From positions 2,542,001 through 2,606,000 of the forward strand of contig OZ244911.1 in the NCBI GenBank assembly GCA_965221765.1: a stretch of DNA of 64,000 nucleotides, given 5' to 3'. The DNA comes from Bin25 sp965221765. Lineage in GTDB: Bacteria > Bacteroidota > Bacteroidia > Flavobacteriales > Flavobacteriaceae. Below, in pieces: positions 1 through 9,676 of this stretch. Position 1 is the stretch's first letter. Every line of letters starts with the position of its first letter. The translations under genes were made by a program, and so were the position numbers. The notes under the pieces were generated by a model. That model had not been told where the DNA came from. It saw only the letters and a list, made by a program, of their open reading frames with translations, and made no database searches.

Positions 1-1
1 T

Positions 2-298
2 ATTAAAACTGTATATCAATCTCAAATTGAAGCTCAACAAGAAATTGAATTTGTTTTAAAGAAAACTAAGTTTTTTGATCACTGGCAAAAACAGTTAAAT
101 CCTAGACAGATTAGGGTGATACAGCGAATATTTCAAGAAGGAACTAAGGGATTTAAGGGAGGTATGAATGCCAAAAAATACATGGGAATTACCAAAACTT
201 CAAAAGCTACAGCAACCAGGGATATGCAAGATTTAAAAAGAAAAGGGATTTTTCAATCGATTGGTGGAGGGCGAAACACGAGATACAATCTATTATAA
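2..298 (+). CDS. Fic-family protein, C-terminal fragment (runs off left edge)
   Basis: The frame is open from base 2, so this is the 3' end of a gene that starts outside the window. The last 60 residues form a winged-helix region with the pattern seen at the C-terminus of Fic proteins with an N-terminal DUF4172: a LNPRQIRVIQ segment, then TKTSKATATRDMQDL and a terminal GGGRNTRYNL. Fic proteins transfer AMP or similar groups to target hydroxyls; the catalytic HxFx(D/E)GNGR motif would lie upstream and is not visible. The family call rests on the tail only. Confidence 0.72.
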   Translation: MKTVYQSQIEAQQEIEFVLKKTKFFDHWQKQLNPRQIRVIQRIFQEGTKGFKGGMNAKKYMGITKTSKATATRDMQDLKRKGIFQSIGGGRNTRYNLL

Positions 299-382
299 AA
301 ACAATAAGTTATTAAACAGACTTTTCATGAAAAATCCATTGAATTTAAGCGGATTGGTGTACCAAATATCTCAGACATTAAC

Positions 383-445
383 ATGACTTCAAAAACTACT
401 ATGACAAGGGAGATGCAAGACTTAAAAATGGATATTAATGAGTGA
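383..445 (+). pseudogene. Duplicated remnant of the Fic winged-helix tail
   Basis: Twenty codons ending in TGA read MTSKTTMTREMQDLK and so on, closely matching TKTSKATATRDMQDLK in the gene just upstream. No domain remains around it. This looks like a leftover of a second Fic-type gene or a local duplication. It is not expected to make a functional product. Confidence 0.5.
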
Positions 446-504
446 ACCGACAAGATCAGATTCTATGTCATGTCTTGTTACCGAAAGTCTTGGCACTAAG
501 TAAT

Positions 505-513
505 GGGGGGGGG
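505..513. repeat. G9 homopolymer tract
   Basis: Nine consecutive G followed by T in AT-rich non-coding DNA. It is one of seven G8-G12 tracts in this window, all followed by T. No gene or promoter can be tied to this one. From about 446 to 683 I see no gene. Confidence 0.8.
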
Positions 514-683
514 TATTATTACTATATTCATTTCGATTGAATGCTTACTTAATCACTTCCCATGCGAAAGCATGGTACAATCATAGAGATGGGGAGATCA
601 ACTCAATACGATTAAAAAACAAAAAGAAAAGAATCGTTTTAAGTGTTTAAAATTCGAACCAAGTTAGAAAACCTAATACTTAA

Positions 684-1073
684 TCATTTTTTTAGTTTAC
701 TAGCTATTAATCCAATACTACCTCCGATAAGAGAATAAAGCACTAATCTAGTCAAGGCATACCCTATCCCATCTGTTAATCCCATTTGAACTCTGCTCAC
801 TAACATCAATCCCTCACCCATAGTAAATAAAAGTCCTATCAAAAATCCAAACAATAGTCCTGATTTGATACCAAATTGATACTGAAGTTTTAAATAGATT
901 AACGTCATCACATAAGAAAATACAAAGGTGCCAATCATATGAAAACTCCAATCTCGATTCAACGAGTTTGAACGTAATGTATCGACCATCAGTACGTCCA
1001 AAGCGACATAATCTAAAATATTAAAAAACACAAATGCTACAAGGGTGCTTAGAAGAGTGATTTTAGAATACAT
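684..1073 (-). CDS. Small four-helix membrane protein, unknown function
   Basis: This 129-residue protein has four hydrophobic segments (about residues 5-25, 45-65, 68-90 and 105-125) joined by short loops, and a basic KLKK tail that is probably cytoplasmic. I do not recognise a family. It is divergent from the mevalonate genes, whose start lies 90 bp away. It begins at ATG and has ordinary AT-rich codon use, so it is likely a real gene. Confidence 0.7.
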   Translation of the reverse strand: MYSKITLLSTLVAFVFFNILDYVALDVLMVDTLRSNSLNRDWSFHMIGTFVFSYVMTLIYLKLQYQFGIKSGLLFGFLIGLLFTMGEGLMLVSRVQMGLTDGIGYALTRLVLYSLIGGSIGLIASKLKK

Positions 1074-1138
1074 AACGATTTTTTTGAAAAGATAAGTTTA
1101 TTTTCACAATTCGCTTTTTTTGAAACTTTCGATATCTC

Positions 1139-1146
1139 TACTTTTG
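1139..1146 (+). promoter_or_regulatory. Bacteroidota-type -7 promoter element (TACTTTTG)
   Basis: An exact match to the TAnnTTTG consensus, 16 bases before the proposed start of the mevalonate decarboxylase gene. A TTG lies about 16 bp upstream, slightly closer than the usual 19-21 bp spacing for the -33 element. If used, the transcript leader would be very short. Confidence 0.45.
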
Positions 1147-1162
1147 GCGAAACTATAAGGAT

Positions 1163-2266
1163 TTGACAAGCCCATATATCTCCATATTAGATATTTTAAA
1201 ATATCGAAATTATAATAAAACGATAGAGGCAACTATTAAAACCGAAGCCCCTAGTAATATCGCATTGGTTAAATACTGGGGGAAGAAAGATATGCAAATT
1301 CCTATCAATGCATCCATTAGTTTCACCTTATCAAAATCAACAACGCAGACCCAAATTCAAATCACGCCAAAACAAAATAAAAGCTTATCCTTTGATTTCA
1401 CCTATAATTTAAGACCAAAAAAAAAATTTGAATCCAAAATCAAAATATTTTTTAATCGTGTTGTTGAATATTGTCCTTGGATTTTAAATCATCATTTTAA
1501 AATTGAAAGTAAAAATAATTTTCCCCATAGTTCAGGCATTGCTTCCTCAGCATCATCTATGGCTTCTATTGCCATAGGATTAGTACAATTAGAAAATCAG
1601 ATTTGTGAGCATCACATTTCCAAAAAAGAGCAAAACTTAAAGGCTTCTTTTTTGGCCCGATTGGGCTCTGGAAGTGCCTCTAGAAGTATCGAAGGACCTC
1701 TGGTCATTTGGGGAAAATCCAAAAGCTTTAAAACTAGTCATAACCATTATGGAATTTCAGTCGGTCAACTGATTGATGTGCATGAAGATTTTCAAACTTT
1801 TTGTGATAGCATTCTCATTATCGATAAAAATCCCAAAAAAATATCTAGTTCTAGTGGTCATCAAATGATGAACTATCATCCATTTTTTAGTGGCAGAGTT
1901 TCACAGGCTATAAATCATATTTCATCCTTAAAGGAAGTTTTAATTACCGGTGATCTACAAAGGATGATTCCAATAGTCGAAAGAGAAGCTCTTTCACTGC
2001 ATGGCTTAATGTTTTCCTCGCCCAATTATTATCTACTGATGCAACCTAATACCGTAAAGATCATCAATAGGATTTTTGATTTTAGAAAATCTTCAAGACT
2101 ACCGATTATGTTTTCATTGGATGCAGGGCCAAATGTGCATTTGCTTTACCCATTGTCCATCAAACAAAAAGTTGTGGGATTTATCAAGAATCAACTGCTT
2201 GATTGTTGTATCGAAGTTCTTGATGATCAAGTAGGACAAGGAGCCACTTGGTCTTTTATCCACTGA
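1163..2266 (+). CDS. mvaD: Diphosphomevalonate decarboxylase
   Basis: Catalyses ATP-dependent decarboxylation of mevalonate 5-diphosphate to isopentenyl diphosphate, the last step of the mevalonate route. The family signature APSNIALVKYWGKKD is near residue 29, the ATP-binding loop HSSGIASSASSMAS near residue 122, and the catalytic region with MFSLDAGPNVH near residue 312. The 367-residue length is normal. The start taken is TTG; no ATG lies between it and the conserved core, so the true start is uncertain. Its stop overlaps the next gene's start by one base (TGATG), which implies co-translation with the kinase. Confidence 0.92.
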   Translation: MTSPYISILDILKYRNYNKTIEATIKTEAPSNIALVKYWGKKDMQIPINASISFTLSKSTTQTQIQITPKQNKSLSFDFTYNLRPKKKFESKIKIFFNRVVEYCPWILNHHFKIESKNNFPHSSGIASSASSMASIAIGLVQLENQICEHHISKKEQNLKASFLARLGSGSASRSIEGPLVIWGKSKSFKTSHNHYGISVGQLIDVHEDFQTFCDSILIIDKNPKKISSSSGHQMMNYHPFFSGRVSQAINHISSLKEVLITGDLQRMIPIVEREALSLHGLMFSSPNYYLLMQPNTVKIINRIFDFRKSSRLPIMFSLDAGPNVHLLYPLSIKQKVVGFIKNQLLDCCIEVLDDQVGQGATWSFIH

Positions 2267-3183
2267 TGACAAAACAAACCTTTCCAGCTAAAATTTTACT
2301 TTTTGGTGAATACGCTATTTTAAAGGGTGGTCAAGCCTTGTCTATTCCCTACCACAAATATTCGGGATGTCTCAATATTCCTGCAAATTCCACTTTAACA
2401 TCAAGAAAATCCAATGCTTTGCTAAAAGAGTTTGTTGAAATTTTAAAATCAAAAAATTTAAATATCAATTTCGAGAATATTGACCATGACATCAATTGTG
2501 GGATGGCCTTTGATAGCACTATTCCTCCTAATTATGGATTAGGTTCTAGTGGTGCTTTAGTGGCTGCTTTTTATTCAAAATATTATGATAACATCCTCTG
2601 TGATATTGATAATTGGTCTGATTTAGATTTAAAAACCATCCAATCCCAGCTTGCTATTCTAGAAAGTTGTTTTCATGAAAACTCTTCAGGGCTTGATCCA
2701 TTGGTTAGTCTTTTTGCCAAACCCACAGTATATAAAAACCAACAAATTGAATTTATATCTCAAAATCAATGTTTTACAGAAAACTTTTTTTTAATCGATA
2801 GTCATCTTCATTCAAGTACTCAAAAATTGGTGAATAAAATGATGGGGCTTTTGAAAAATTTCACTTTTGAGTCGCAATTTAAAGAGCAATTTATAGCAGC
2901 TTCTAATATTTGTATCGATTCCTTTTTAAGAAGAAACTCCCATGAATTAATCAAACACATCAAAACACTATCAAAGATTACTTTGGATATGTTCGATTTT
3001 TTAATTCCAGAATCTTTTGAATCGCTTTGGGAAAAAGGCATCAAAACTGACAATTATTATTTAAAATTGTGTGGCTCTGGTGGGGGTGGCTTTATTCTCG
3101 GGTGTACAGATGATTGGAATAAGCTCAAGGCACTCGAAAAGAACTACAAAATTGAACCAGTCTTTTCTTTAGTAACTCACTAG
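2266..3183 (+). CDS. GHMP kinase, mevalonate kinase-like
   Basis: A GHMP-superfamily kinase: it opens with PAKILLFGEYAILKGGQAL, has the glycine-rich ATP loop YGLGSSGALVAA near residue 88, a conserved ENSSGLDPLVS segment near residue 137, and the C-terminal motif LCGSGGGGFILG. Together with the upstream decarboxylase it points to mevalonate kinase, although phosphomevalonate kinase cannot be ruled out. The start is the ATG overlapping the decarboxylase stop. Its stop codon overlaps, tail to tail, the stop of the glycosyltransferase gene on the other strand. Confidence 0.82.
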   Translation: MTKQTFPAKILLFGEYAILKGGQALSIPYHKYSGCLNIPANSTLTSRKSNALLKEFVEILKSKNLNINFENIDHDINCGMAFDSTIPPNYGLGSSGALVAAFYSKYYDNILCDIDNWSDLDLKTIQSQLAILESCFHENSSGLDPLVSLFAKPTVYKNQQIEFISQNQCFTENFFLIDSHLHSSTQKLVNKMMGLLKNFTFESQFKEQFIAASNICIDSFLRRNSHELIKHIKTLSKITLDMFDFLIPESFESLWEKGIKTDNYYLKLCGSGGGGFILGCTDDWNKLKALEKNYKIEPVFSLVTH

Positions 3184-4547
3184 TTGAATCTGAAATACTT
3201 GATTCGTTTGCGATTTTTAATCAGTAATGGGCCATTGAATACCTCCATAATAAAGCACCCATACACCAATGCGTATTCAGTGCTAATAATGACTAAAGAT
3301 TCAGCAAAACCACCATCTTGATAAGCCCAGTAGCTCCATAGAACTGTCAAACTCCACACAATCGTATAAGCATACCCTAACATCATTCCAAAAGCCAATA
3401 TCGGGATGATATACCATGGATGAATCGTTGTGGAAATAAAAAAATAGATTGTTGAGATTAAAAGACAACTTTCCAATACAGACTTTGGATTGTTATTTTT
3501 TCGAACAAATGAAATTAAGAGTATCATTAAAATAACAAGAAATGGAGTGTATGGCCCCATTCTCTTAATGATATTAAAGTCATAAAATACATAGTGGATT
3601 TCTTTAAAGAGATAGTGCAAACTTGCATTGAATTCAAAATTGACAAACCAAAGATTTAGAGTTTGAGCGTAATTTGATATTAAATAATAATCGATATATG
3701 GAATCCAAGTCATAAGAAAAAACACTCCACAACAAACTATAAATCGTTTAAAAAATTTTAATGAACAAAACTTGAACAAAACTGGTATAAAAAAAATTGG
3801 AAGAAGTTTTGTAGAAATAGCAAGACTAGAAAATAAACTTGAAAAAATAAGTTTATTCTGAAAGGTGGTATAAAATCCTCCTAAACAAAAACCGACCATC
3901 AACGCTTCAAAATGAAGATTTCCAAAACTTTCAATAATTACCAAAGGGTTGAGGACAAACCAACCGATAAGAGTTTGAGATCTATTGATATATTTCAATA
4001 ATTTAACCCCAAATACATATACTATAAACTCTCCTAGTAAAGCAAAGAATCTAAGTATCAATATAGGGTAAATCAATACTCCAGAATAAGCCTTTGCTGC
4101 CAATAAATAAACCCATTGGCTAAAGGGAGGATAGTTTGAGTAGTTGTTATTATGTAAACTTCCCATAGCCTCATAGATTTGATTTGCATGGGGAAATGAT
4201 ACCTGATATAGCAGATCTGAGGGTTTATATATATAGGGATTAAATCCTCTCAGTTGAATGGACCCATCCCATAGATATCGATAAAAATCTTGGGATAAAC
4301 TTGGAATATATGGAATCAATAACAATCGAAATAAAATCCCTATAATAATGATTGTTCTAAGATTTGGTTTTTGCCGCATCATCCAAACCAAAAGCAATCC
4401 CAAGATCATAAAAGTTCCCAACAGGCCATAAGTATCAGTTCTTTGAACCCAATGCATTGAAATAGAAAAGTACAGTAGACAACTCAAGAGAACTCCTATT
4501 GAAATTTCAATGAGTTTTCTAGAAGGGAGTTTAAAATTTTCCATCAT
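3180..4547 (-). CDS. Integral membrane mannosyltransferase-like protein (GT87/DUF2029 type)
   Basis: A 455-residue protein with about eleven membrane helices. The first large loop carries the acidic/aromatic sequence QDFYRYLWDGSIQLRGFNPY followed by SNYPPFSQWVY, typical of GT-C glycosyltransferases that use a polyprenyl-phosphate sugar. It is the last gene of a three-gene minus-strand cluster, 36 bp after the GT2 gene. The likely role is adding a sugar from a lipid carrier outside the inner membrane; the sugar and acceptor are unknown. Confidence 0.78.
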   Translation of the reverse strand: MMENFKLPSRKLIEISIGVLLSCLLYFSISMHWVQRTDTYGLLGTFMILGLLLVWMMRQKPNLRTIIIIGILFRLLLIPYIPSLSQDFYRYLWDGSIQLRGFNPYIYKPSDLLYQVSFPHANQIYEAMGSLHNNNYSNYPPFSQWVYLLAAKAYSGVLIYPILILRFFALLGEFIVYVFGVKLLKYINRSQTLIGWFVLNPLVIIESFGNLHFEALMVGFCLGGFYTTFQNKLIFSSLFSSLAISTKLLPIFFIPVLFKFCSLKFFKRFIVCCGVFFLMTWIPYIDYYLISNYAQTLNLWFVNFEFNASLHYLFKEIHYVFYDFNIIKRMGPYTPFLVILMILLISFVRKNNNPKSVLESCLLISTIYFFISTTIHPWYIIPILAFGMMLGYAYTIVWSLTVLWSYWAYQDGGFAESLVIISTEYALVYGCFIMEVFNGPLLIKNRKRIKYFRFN

Positions 4548-4583
4548 CAGATAGAGCTATTAAAAAGTCTAACCTTGCTCTAC

Positions 4584-6101
4584 CTAATGTTTTAAAGATT
4601 GAACAAACACTGTGCTGAAACCCAAAAACAATACAAAATGAAAAATAAATAATCCAAAATCTCCACTATCAGAAACTAAAAAGGCACTAAACATCCCAAA
4701 AAGAAAATACACGGCAAGTAATCCTTCTAAATAAGGATAAATCGATTTTGTTTTGACCAAATATCTATTATTAACCCATGAATCTTTATTTGATAATATA
4801 TTGAATTTTGGGGTACGAATAAAAGAAGATTTTATGCGAAAATGCCCTTGAATTACTGCTACTGAATTATGAAGTGACAGGGCCATGGCAAGGGTATAGA
4901 AAATGATAAACCTTCTGACGTAATGGACAAAAGAATGCGTACCACCCCCATAAATTTTTTTATGAACAAACCAATAACAATAAAAAAAGATGAGTGTACA
5001 GATGATAAAAAATGCGGTGAGAATAAAAAACCAATCAAATATGGGATAGGCATCTTTAATATAAAGCAAAGGAACACTCAAAAGAGAAATCAAAAGAACA
5101 CCAAGAAACACTGAACTACTGAGTAAATGTACCACTCCATGAAATCGAGTTGATAATGGAATATGCTTTGATTTTAAAAGCTTCCGCACGTTTTTCTGAA
5201 AATTTTCAGCCCCTCCTTTATTCCACCTAAATTGTTGTGATCGAATGGCACTCATGGCAACTGGTATTTCAGCTGGAGTTTCTACATCGATTAAAAATTT
5301 GAATTTCCAATTTTTTAACTGAGCTCGAAAACTCAAATCTAGATCTTCAGTTAATGTATCTCCTTGCCAATTTCCAGCATCGAGAATACATTTTTTTCGC
5401 CATATTCCTGCAGTGCCATTAAAGTTTAAAAATTTGCCTGTAGTGCTTCGTCCTTCTTGTTCTAAAATAAAATGAACATCCAAAGCAAAAGCCAATGCTT
5501 CTGTCAAAACTGAAAAGTTTCTATTTAAGTGGCTCCATCGCGTTTGTATCACACCAATTTCAGGATCTTGAAAGTATTTAACCGTTTTTTGTAACCAATC
5601 TTGTTGAGGAAGGAAATCAGCATCGAAGATGGCTATTAATTCCCCATTGGCCCTTTTTAGTCCATATTTGAGAGCCCCCGCTTTGAAATTATCTCTTTTT
5701 TTTCTTGTTATCCTGTTGATGAGTATTCCCTTTTCAGAATAATAATCTACAATTTGTTGAGTTAACCTCACAGATTCATCATCTGAGTCATCGAGTACTT
5801 GAATTTCTAATTTATCTTTTGGGTAATCCATAGCACAAACTGAGTCGATTAATCGTTCAATCACATTGAATTCATTATAAATAGGTAATTGTACTGTTAC
5901 CATTGGAAGATTCGGATTATTGATATCATATTGTTCGTCCAAATCAGTACTACTTAATTTTTTAGATTTTTCAGAAACTAAAAAACTAGAGAGTAGATTT
6001 AACTGAGACAAGGAATAAATTAAAATCAAAATCAAGGCTCCACCGTAGAGAATAATGACTAGATTGGCCAAAATCAGCATAATGTAGTCTTGTAATGTCA
6101 T
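4584..6101 (-). CDS. Membrane-bound family 2 glycosyltransferase (cellulose-synthase-like)
   Basis: A processive-type GT2 enzyme of 505 residues. An N-terminal helix (about 10-32) is followed by the catalytic domain with VQLPIYNE, VLDDSDDES, the DAD metal motif in AIFDADFLP, TEDLDLSFR, and the QQFRWNKG motif near residue 290, as in cellulose-synthase-like proteins. Four helices follow. It overlaps the upstream GT2 gene by 4 bp (ATGA), so the two are translated together. It probably builds or extends a surface glycan or glycolipid; the product is not predictable. Confidence 0.88.
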   Translation of the reverse strand: MTLQDYIMLILANLVIILYGGALILILIYSLSQLNLLSSFLVSEKSKKLSSTDLDEQYDINNPNLPMVTVQLPIYNEFNVIERLIDSVCAMDYPKDKLEIQVLDDSDDESVRLTQQIVDYYSEKGILINRITRKKRDNFKAGALKYGLKRANGELIAIFDADFLPQQDWLQKTVKYFQDPEIGVIQTRWSHLNRNFSVLTEALAFALDVHFILEQEGRSTTGKFLNFNGTAGIWRKKCILDAGNWQGDTLTEDLDLSFRAQLKNWKFKFLIDVETPAEIPVAMSAIRSQQFRWNKGGAENFQKNVRKLLKSKHIPLSTRFHGVVHLLSSSVFLGVLLISLLSVPLLYIKDAYPIFDWFFILTAFFIICTLIFFYCYWFVHKKIYGGGTHSFVHYVRRFIIFYTLAMALSLHNSVAVIQGHFRIKSSFIRTPKFNILSNKDSWVNNRYLVKTKSIYPYLEGLLAVYFLFGMFSAFLVSDSGDFGLFIFHFVLFLGFSTVFVQSLKH

Positions 6102-6790
6102 TTTTTAGAAAAATAAAATTTCCCTATCCAACCCAATATTTTAATCCCTGCTAATATCGTCCCTTTGATGGTTCCGGAAATTTTTGACTTGCCTATTCGA
6201 GCACGATATTTAACAGGAATTTCAATATATGGGGTCTTATAGTACAGTGATTTCAATTGCATTTCAATCGTCCATCCATAGCTTCGATCTCGCATTTTGT
6301 AACTTTTTAAAGTCTCCCACTTAATGGCACGAAATGGTCCTAAATCCGTATATCTACTTTTATACAACAGCTTCATTAAAACACATGCCAGCCAATTTCC
6401 AAAAACTTGGGGGAAGGTCATACTCCCGGATTCTCTTAAATCCTTATTACGAGCACCGATGACAAAATCGGCAATTCCTTTTTTGATTGGATGTACCAAT
6501 TTAGCCATTTCACTTGGATAGTCAGAATAATCTCCATCTAGGAAAACAACTATTTTAGGTGGATTGGAATCTAAAGCTTTTACTCCTGTCAAACATGCAT
6601 TTCCATAACCAGGATTTCTTTCGTACATCACTTTAGCATTGAATTTCTTAGCAACTTTTGAAGTTTGATCTGTTGAGTTATTATCCACCACAATAACTTC
6701 TCGAACAAAACTTGGAATTTCTGCCAATACTCTTCCAATTGATAGTGCTTCATTATATGCTGGTATAATTACAGAAATTGAAGTTTCCAA
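6098..6790 (-). CDS. Polyprenyl-phosphate glycosyltransferase (dolichol-phosphate mannose synthase type)
   Basis: A soluble 230-residue GT2 enzyme: SVIIPAYNEALSIG at the N-terminus, VVDNNSTDQT, the DGDYSDYP metal-binding motif near residue 99, and a basic tail rather than long membrane segments. Family members transfer a hexose from GDP- or UDP-sugar to a polyprenyl phosphate, which would feed the GT87-like enzyme two genes downstream. It is the first gene of the cluster. The start ATG fits the family's usual N-terminus. Confidence 0.87.
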   Translation of the reverse strand: METSISVIIPAYNEALSIGRVLAEIPSFVREVIVVDNNSTDQTSKVAKKFNAKVMYERNPGYGNACLTGVKALDSNPPKIVVFLDGDYSDYPSEMAKLVHPIKKGIADFVIGARNKDLRESGSMTFPQVFGNWLACVLMKLLYKSRYTDLGPFRAIKWETLKSYKMRDRSYGWTIEMQLKSLYYKTPYIEIPVKYRARIGKSKISGTIKGTILAGIKILGWIGKFYFSKK

Positions 6791-6854
6791 TGGACTAGAA
6801 TCAAATAATCGCCTTGGTCACTTCAAAACTTTATGTAAATCACCAAAAATTATG

Positions 6855-6862
6855 CAAATTTA
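6855..6862 (-). promoter_or_regulatory. Possible -7 promoter element (TAAATTTG) for the glycosyltransferase cluster
   Basis: Exact TAnnTTTG match on the minus strand, about 65 bases before the first glycosyltransferase gene. No clear -33 TTG lies at the usual spacing, so this is a suggestion only. The rest of 6863-7160 holds no gene I can see. Confidence 0.35.
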
Positions 6863-7160
6863 ACATAATTGGCATGTTGGTAAATTCATCAATTTTTATC
6901 CTAACGTCAACTAAAACAGAGGGCTTACTTTTTTAGTTCTGACACCTTGAGGATGATTTAAGCACTCTTAATAACATTGCCATGTTGCACTAGATAGTTC
7001 AACATGACATTCAAATAAAAATCATTTTCATTTTTTGCTTTTCAAGCCAATCATTTTCTAAACCTCCATCGGATTACCTTGATGAAAATCAAAAAAAATA
7101 GAGAATGAAGGAGATATATTAATTCTAAAAAACTAGGAAAAGAAGAGCCATTAAAAAAAA

Positions 7161-7172
7161 GGGGGGGGGGGG
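7161..7172. repeat. A8-G12 homopolymer tract
   Basis: Eight A followed by twelve G and then T, the longest G run in the window. It sits just outside the end of the decayed IS4-like transposase. No functional role can be assigned. Confidence 0.8.
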
Positions 7173-7179
7173 TGATCAT

Positions 7180-8500
7180 AAGCGTTAAATTCTTTTGGAT
7201 AGTTTGAAATATTGTTCCATTTGATAGGTTCTCGGCTTCGTCGGTTCTTGAGGCTTTTGGAAATCGTCTTCCAATGTGCCATCATGTCGTTTAGCCCCCA
7301 TCGGGTTCAATGGTTCGCATGACTTGATTCAGAGCAAACTTAACATCCCGCCATTCACTACGTCTGCAATGCATAGCCCCAGAGGGAAAAAGTCCGTGCA
7401 TCTCGGACGATTTTTTCAGTCAACAAGGCCACCATGAGTTTTCCATAGAGCCACGCTTGAGAAGGCTCTTCATCCATTTTGGGGAGATGCCCTCGTTGCG
7501 CTAATGATTTGAATCGTTTGAAAACGAGTTACACTTGCCAAAATAATCGATACTATTCCAACATCTCTTTTTCTGAATAGGTCTCGGCAGGAAAGGTGGT
7601 AAACACAATGACATAACGTGCATAACGTAAGGTTTTTTCTCTGAGCTAGCGTCCCTTGTTTTGAGCCACTTTGAAGATTCGTTTCACCGCTTTCTTGAGT
7701 GGCTTCATCAGTTTTACGTAAGGTACAAAAGCGTCCTTGGATGGACGGTGATGTTTTCGCGTATGCGGTCTAAACACCCGTGATGCCCGCCTACTTGATG
7801 GATTCGAAGGCGGCTAATACATCGAATGGTTTGTCCGGATGAGTTTCAAACGATAAAGGACCTATATGGACTCGAAGCATCAAGTAGCCGCCATATATTG
7901 AATGCCCCAGTGGGTCGCATCGCCACGATCGACCAAAATATAGTCGCCTCTCTGAATGGAAAACTACCGGAATGATTCGTCAGTGCCTTTTCCTTTGGTG
8001 GGGGTGAGTTTGAAAAAATCGCACCCTAATGCTAGTAGCGTGATGCTGTAGTGTAATCTCCATGAGGAGCATGTACTTCCCGGATCACTGATGTGGGTGG
8101 CGTCAAAAGCACGCATCTGATGGTTGGCTCCTTCAGAAACCCCGCACCCCATGTTCTTGGAAGAAAGCGAGATACATCGAACGCAACCATGTTTGTGGTT
8201 TTTCAAGGCGCTTGAATAACGCCACCGAGGAAAGATGAGCAATCTAGGACTACCTAGCTCGAACGATCGTCTCTCGTAAGGAATGACCGCATCCTAGATG
8301 GATCAATAAGGTTCGAAGAAGATTTTCGGGCGACTTGTCTTGACGCAAACCACGTAAGGATCTCTCGATTTTTCGGCTAATTGTTACCAATTGATCGGCA
8401 GAAAAGAGGTCAACACCGACTAGTCATCCTCAAGGGGAGCACGGGTGACTGTTCTCTTCATTTGGTTGACGATGGTTTTATTATTCTTCACAAGAAAATG
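7180..8500 (-). pseudogene. IS4-family transposase, heavily decayed
   Basis: Frame-shifted pieces on the minus strand still align with an IS4-type DDE transposase. They show an N-terminal LLRTLLIHLGCG..SLRETIV stretch, then RAFDATHISDPGSTCSSWRLHYS, CDFFKLTPTKGKGTDESF and YILVDRGYCDPLG. Many stops and frameshifts break the reading frame. GC content is higher than in neighbouring core genes. No terminal repeats were identified. Confidence 0.7.
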
Positions 8501-8622
8501 ACGGTCAAAGAAATAGCATTTCTTCATCCAAGGCAACCCAAAGAGATCAAAATCAAATAGTTAAAGAAACAGCATTCCCTATGGAAAAGAATGTAAAAAT
8601 AATCTTTTTCTAAATAATTAAC

Positions 8623-8913
8623 GCTTATGGAACCATCAACCCCTACCCAGCACATGGCCAGTCCGTATCCATCACCACCAACCCCAATGAACATTATCAA
8701 TTCAGAGCATGGACCGGCGATTGTTCCATCAGTGGCCAAAAAACCATCACCCATTGTTCGATTACGGCTTTGTTTGAAAAAATCAACGATCCCCTCACCG
8801 CCTAGGCCACCGAAAGAAGGACGGCCACCGGACTGTCATCTGAGAACATTCCTCAAGGACAGGCCATCATCCTCCGAGCCGTGCCCCAAGAAAATCATGT
8901 CGTTACCAACTGA
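8623..8913 (+). pseudogene. Fragment of a second giant surface lipoprotein (InlB-like repeat region)
   Basis: One frame, broken by a single TAG, reads YGTINPYPAHGQSVSI, NEHYQFRAWTGDCSI, HCSITALFEKIND and QGQAIILRAVPQENHV. This matches the N-terminal InlB-like repeats of the giant lipoprotein at 13.7-22.7 kb (HEHYQFKTWTGDC, HCSITAVFEKINY, QGQPITLQAVPQEHHV). The fragment lies on the opposite strand and lacks the signal peptide and DUF285 repeats. It suggests the genome once held, or still holds, more copies of this gene family. Confidence 0.8.
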
Positions 8914-8989
8914 ATCACCCTATAGTTTGCAGAACGATTTTTTGTCAAATATTATCCACATCATCCAACCGTTTCATATGAAAAATATA

Positions 8990-9350
8990 GATTACCGTTT
9001 TAAAAAACATGATTTGTTCTTATCCATAGGACAACAAAATCATGCATTTATTCTGGTAGCGATTGATAACTTATTTTTACCAATAAATTATAGGAAGATT
9101 GGGAGCACTTCATCCCTTTTATTTTCCAATCTCGTTTCAAATATTTTTTTAATTGCTCGGCAGCCCCACTTTCATCGATAGCGATTGGTTTAAACTCTTC
9201 TAATACTAAGGTTTTGAATTACTTTTTAAAAATTCATAAAATATTTTTTTGTTTTTTAAACTACAATTGGTCTCTCAAAGCGATAATGAGAGTAAATCAA
9301 TTTCATATAATTCAGAAAGCAAATTGGTATAACAATGTAGTTTTTCCAAA
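8990..9350 (-). pseudogene. Remnant of an AAA+ ATPase gene
   Basis: The minus strand around 9100-9210 encodes LEEFKPIAIDESGAAEQLKK, matching LLEEFKPLAIDE of the decayed ATPase at 12.2-13.3 kb. A 20-base stretch at 9330-9349 is identical to the Walker A-coding bases of that copy. Stops and a diverged segment lie between the two. It is debris of the same ATPase family seen intact at 33.6 and 62.2 kb. Confidence 0.6.
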
Positions 9351-9676
9351 TCATCATCATCATTGCAGTTTTCAATATTGCTAGAACCTTACGAATGATT
9401 TGGTTGAATAAAACAATGATTAATGCTTTTAAAGACCCCAGTCATTTTATTAAAACAGGACCTTTTAAATACAGCAGAAATCCTATTTATTTAGGGTTAT
9501 TGATGATTCTGATTGGATTTGGCTTCGTAATAGGCTCGTTTTCTAGTTTTATAGGAGCAATTATCTTTTTTATTATCACAGATATGTGGTCTGTTCCTTT
9601 TGAAGAAAAAAGATTGAGTAAAATATTTGGAGAAGAATATGTTGAATATAAATCAAAGGTCAGAAGATGGCTCTAA
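9350..9676 (+). CDS. Isoprenylcysteine methyltransferase-like membrane protein, N-terminally truncated
   Basis: The last 93 residues carry the ICMT/phospholipid-methyltransferase signature GPFKYSRNPIYLGLLM, two hydrophobic stretches, and FEEKRLSKIFGEEYVEYKSKVRRW at the end. Full-length relatives have about 150-200 residues; here the frame runs only about 15 codons upstream of the first ATG (9395) before meeting the ATPase remnant at 9350. It is probably cut by recombination and inactive, though the SAM-binding end is intact. Confidence 0.62.
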   Translation: MIIIIAVFNIARTLRMIWLNKTMINAFKDPSHFIKTGPFKYSRNPIYLGLLMILIGFGFVIGSFSSFIGAIIFFIITDMWSVPFEEKRLSKIFGEEYVEYKSKVRRWL

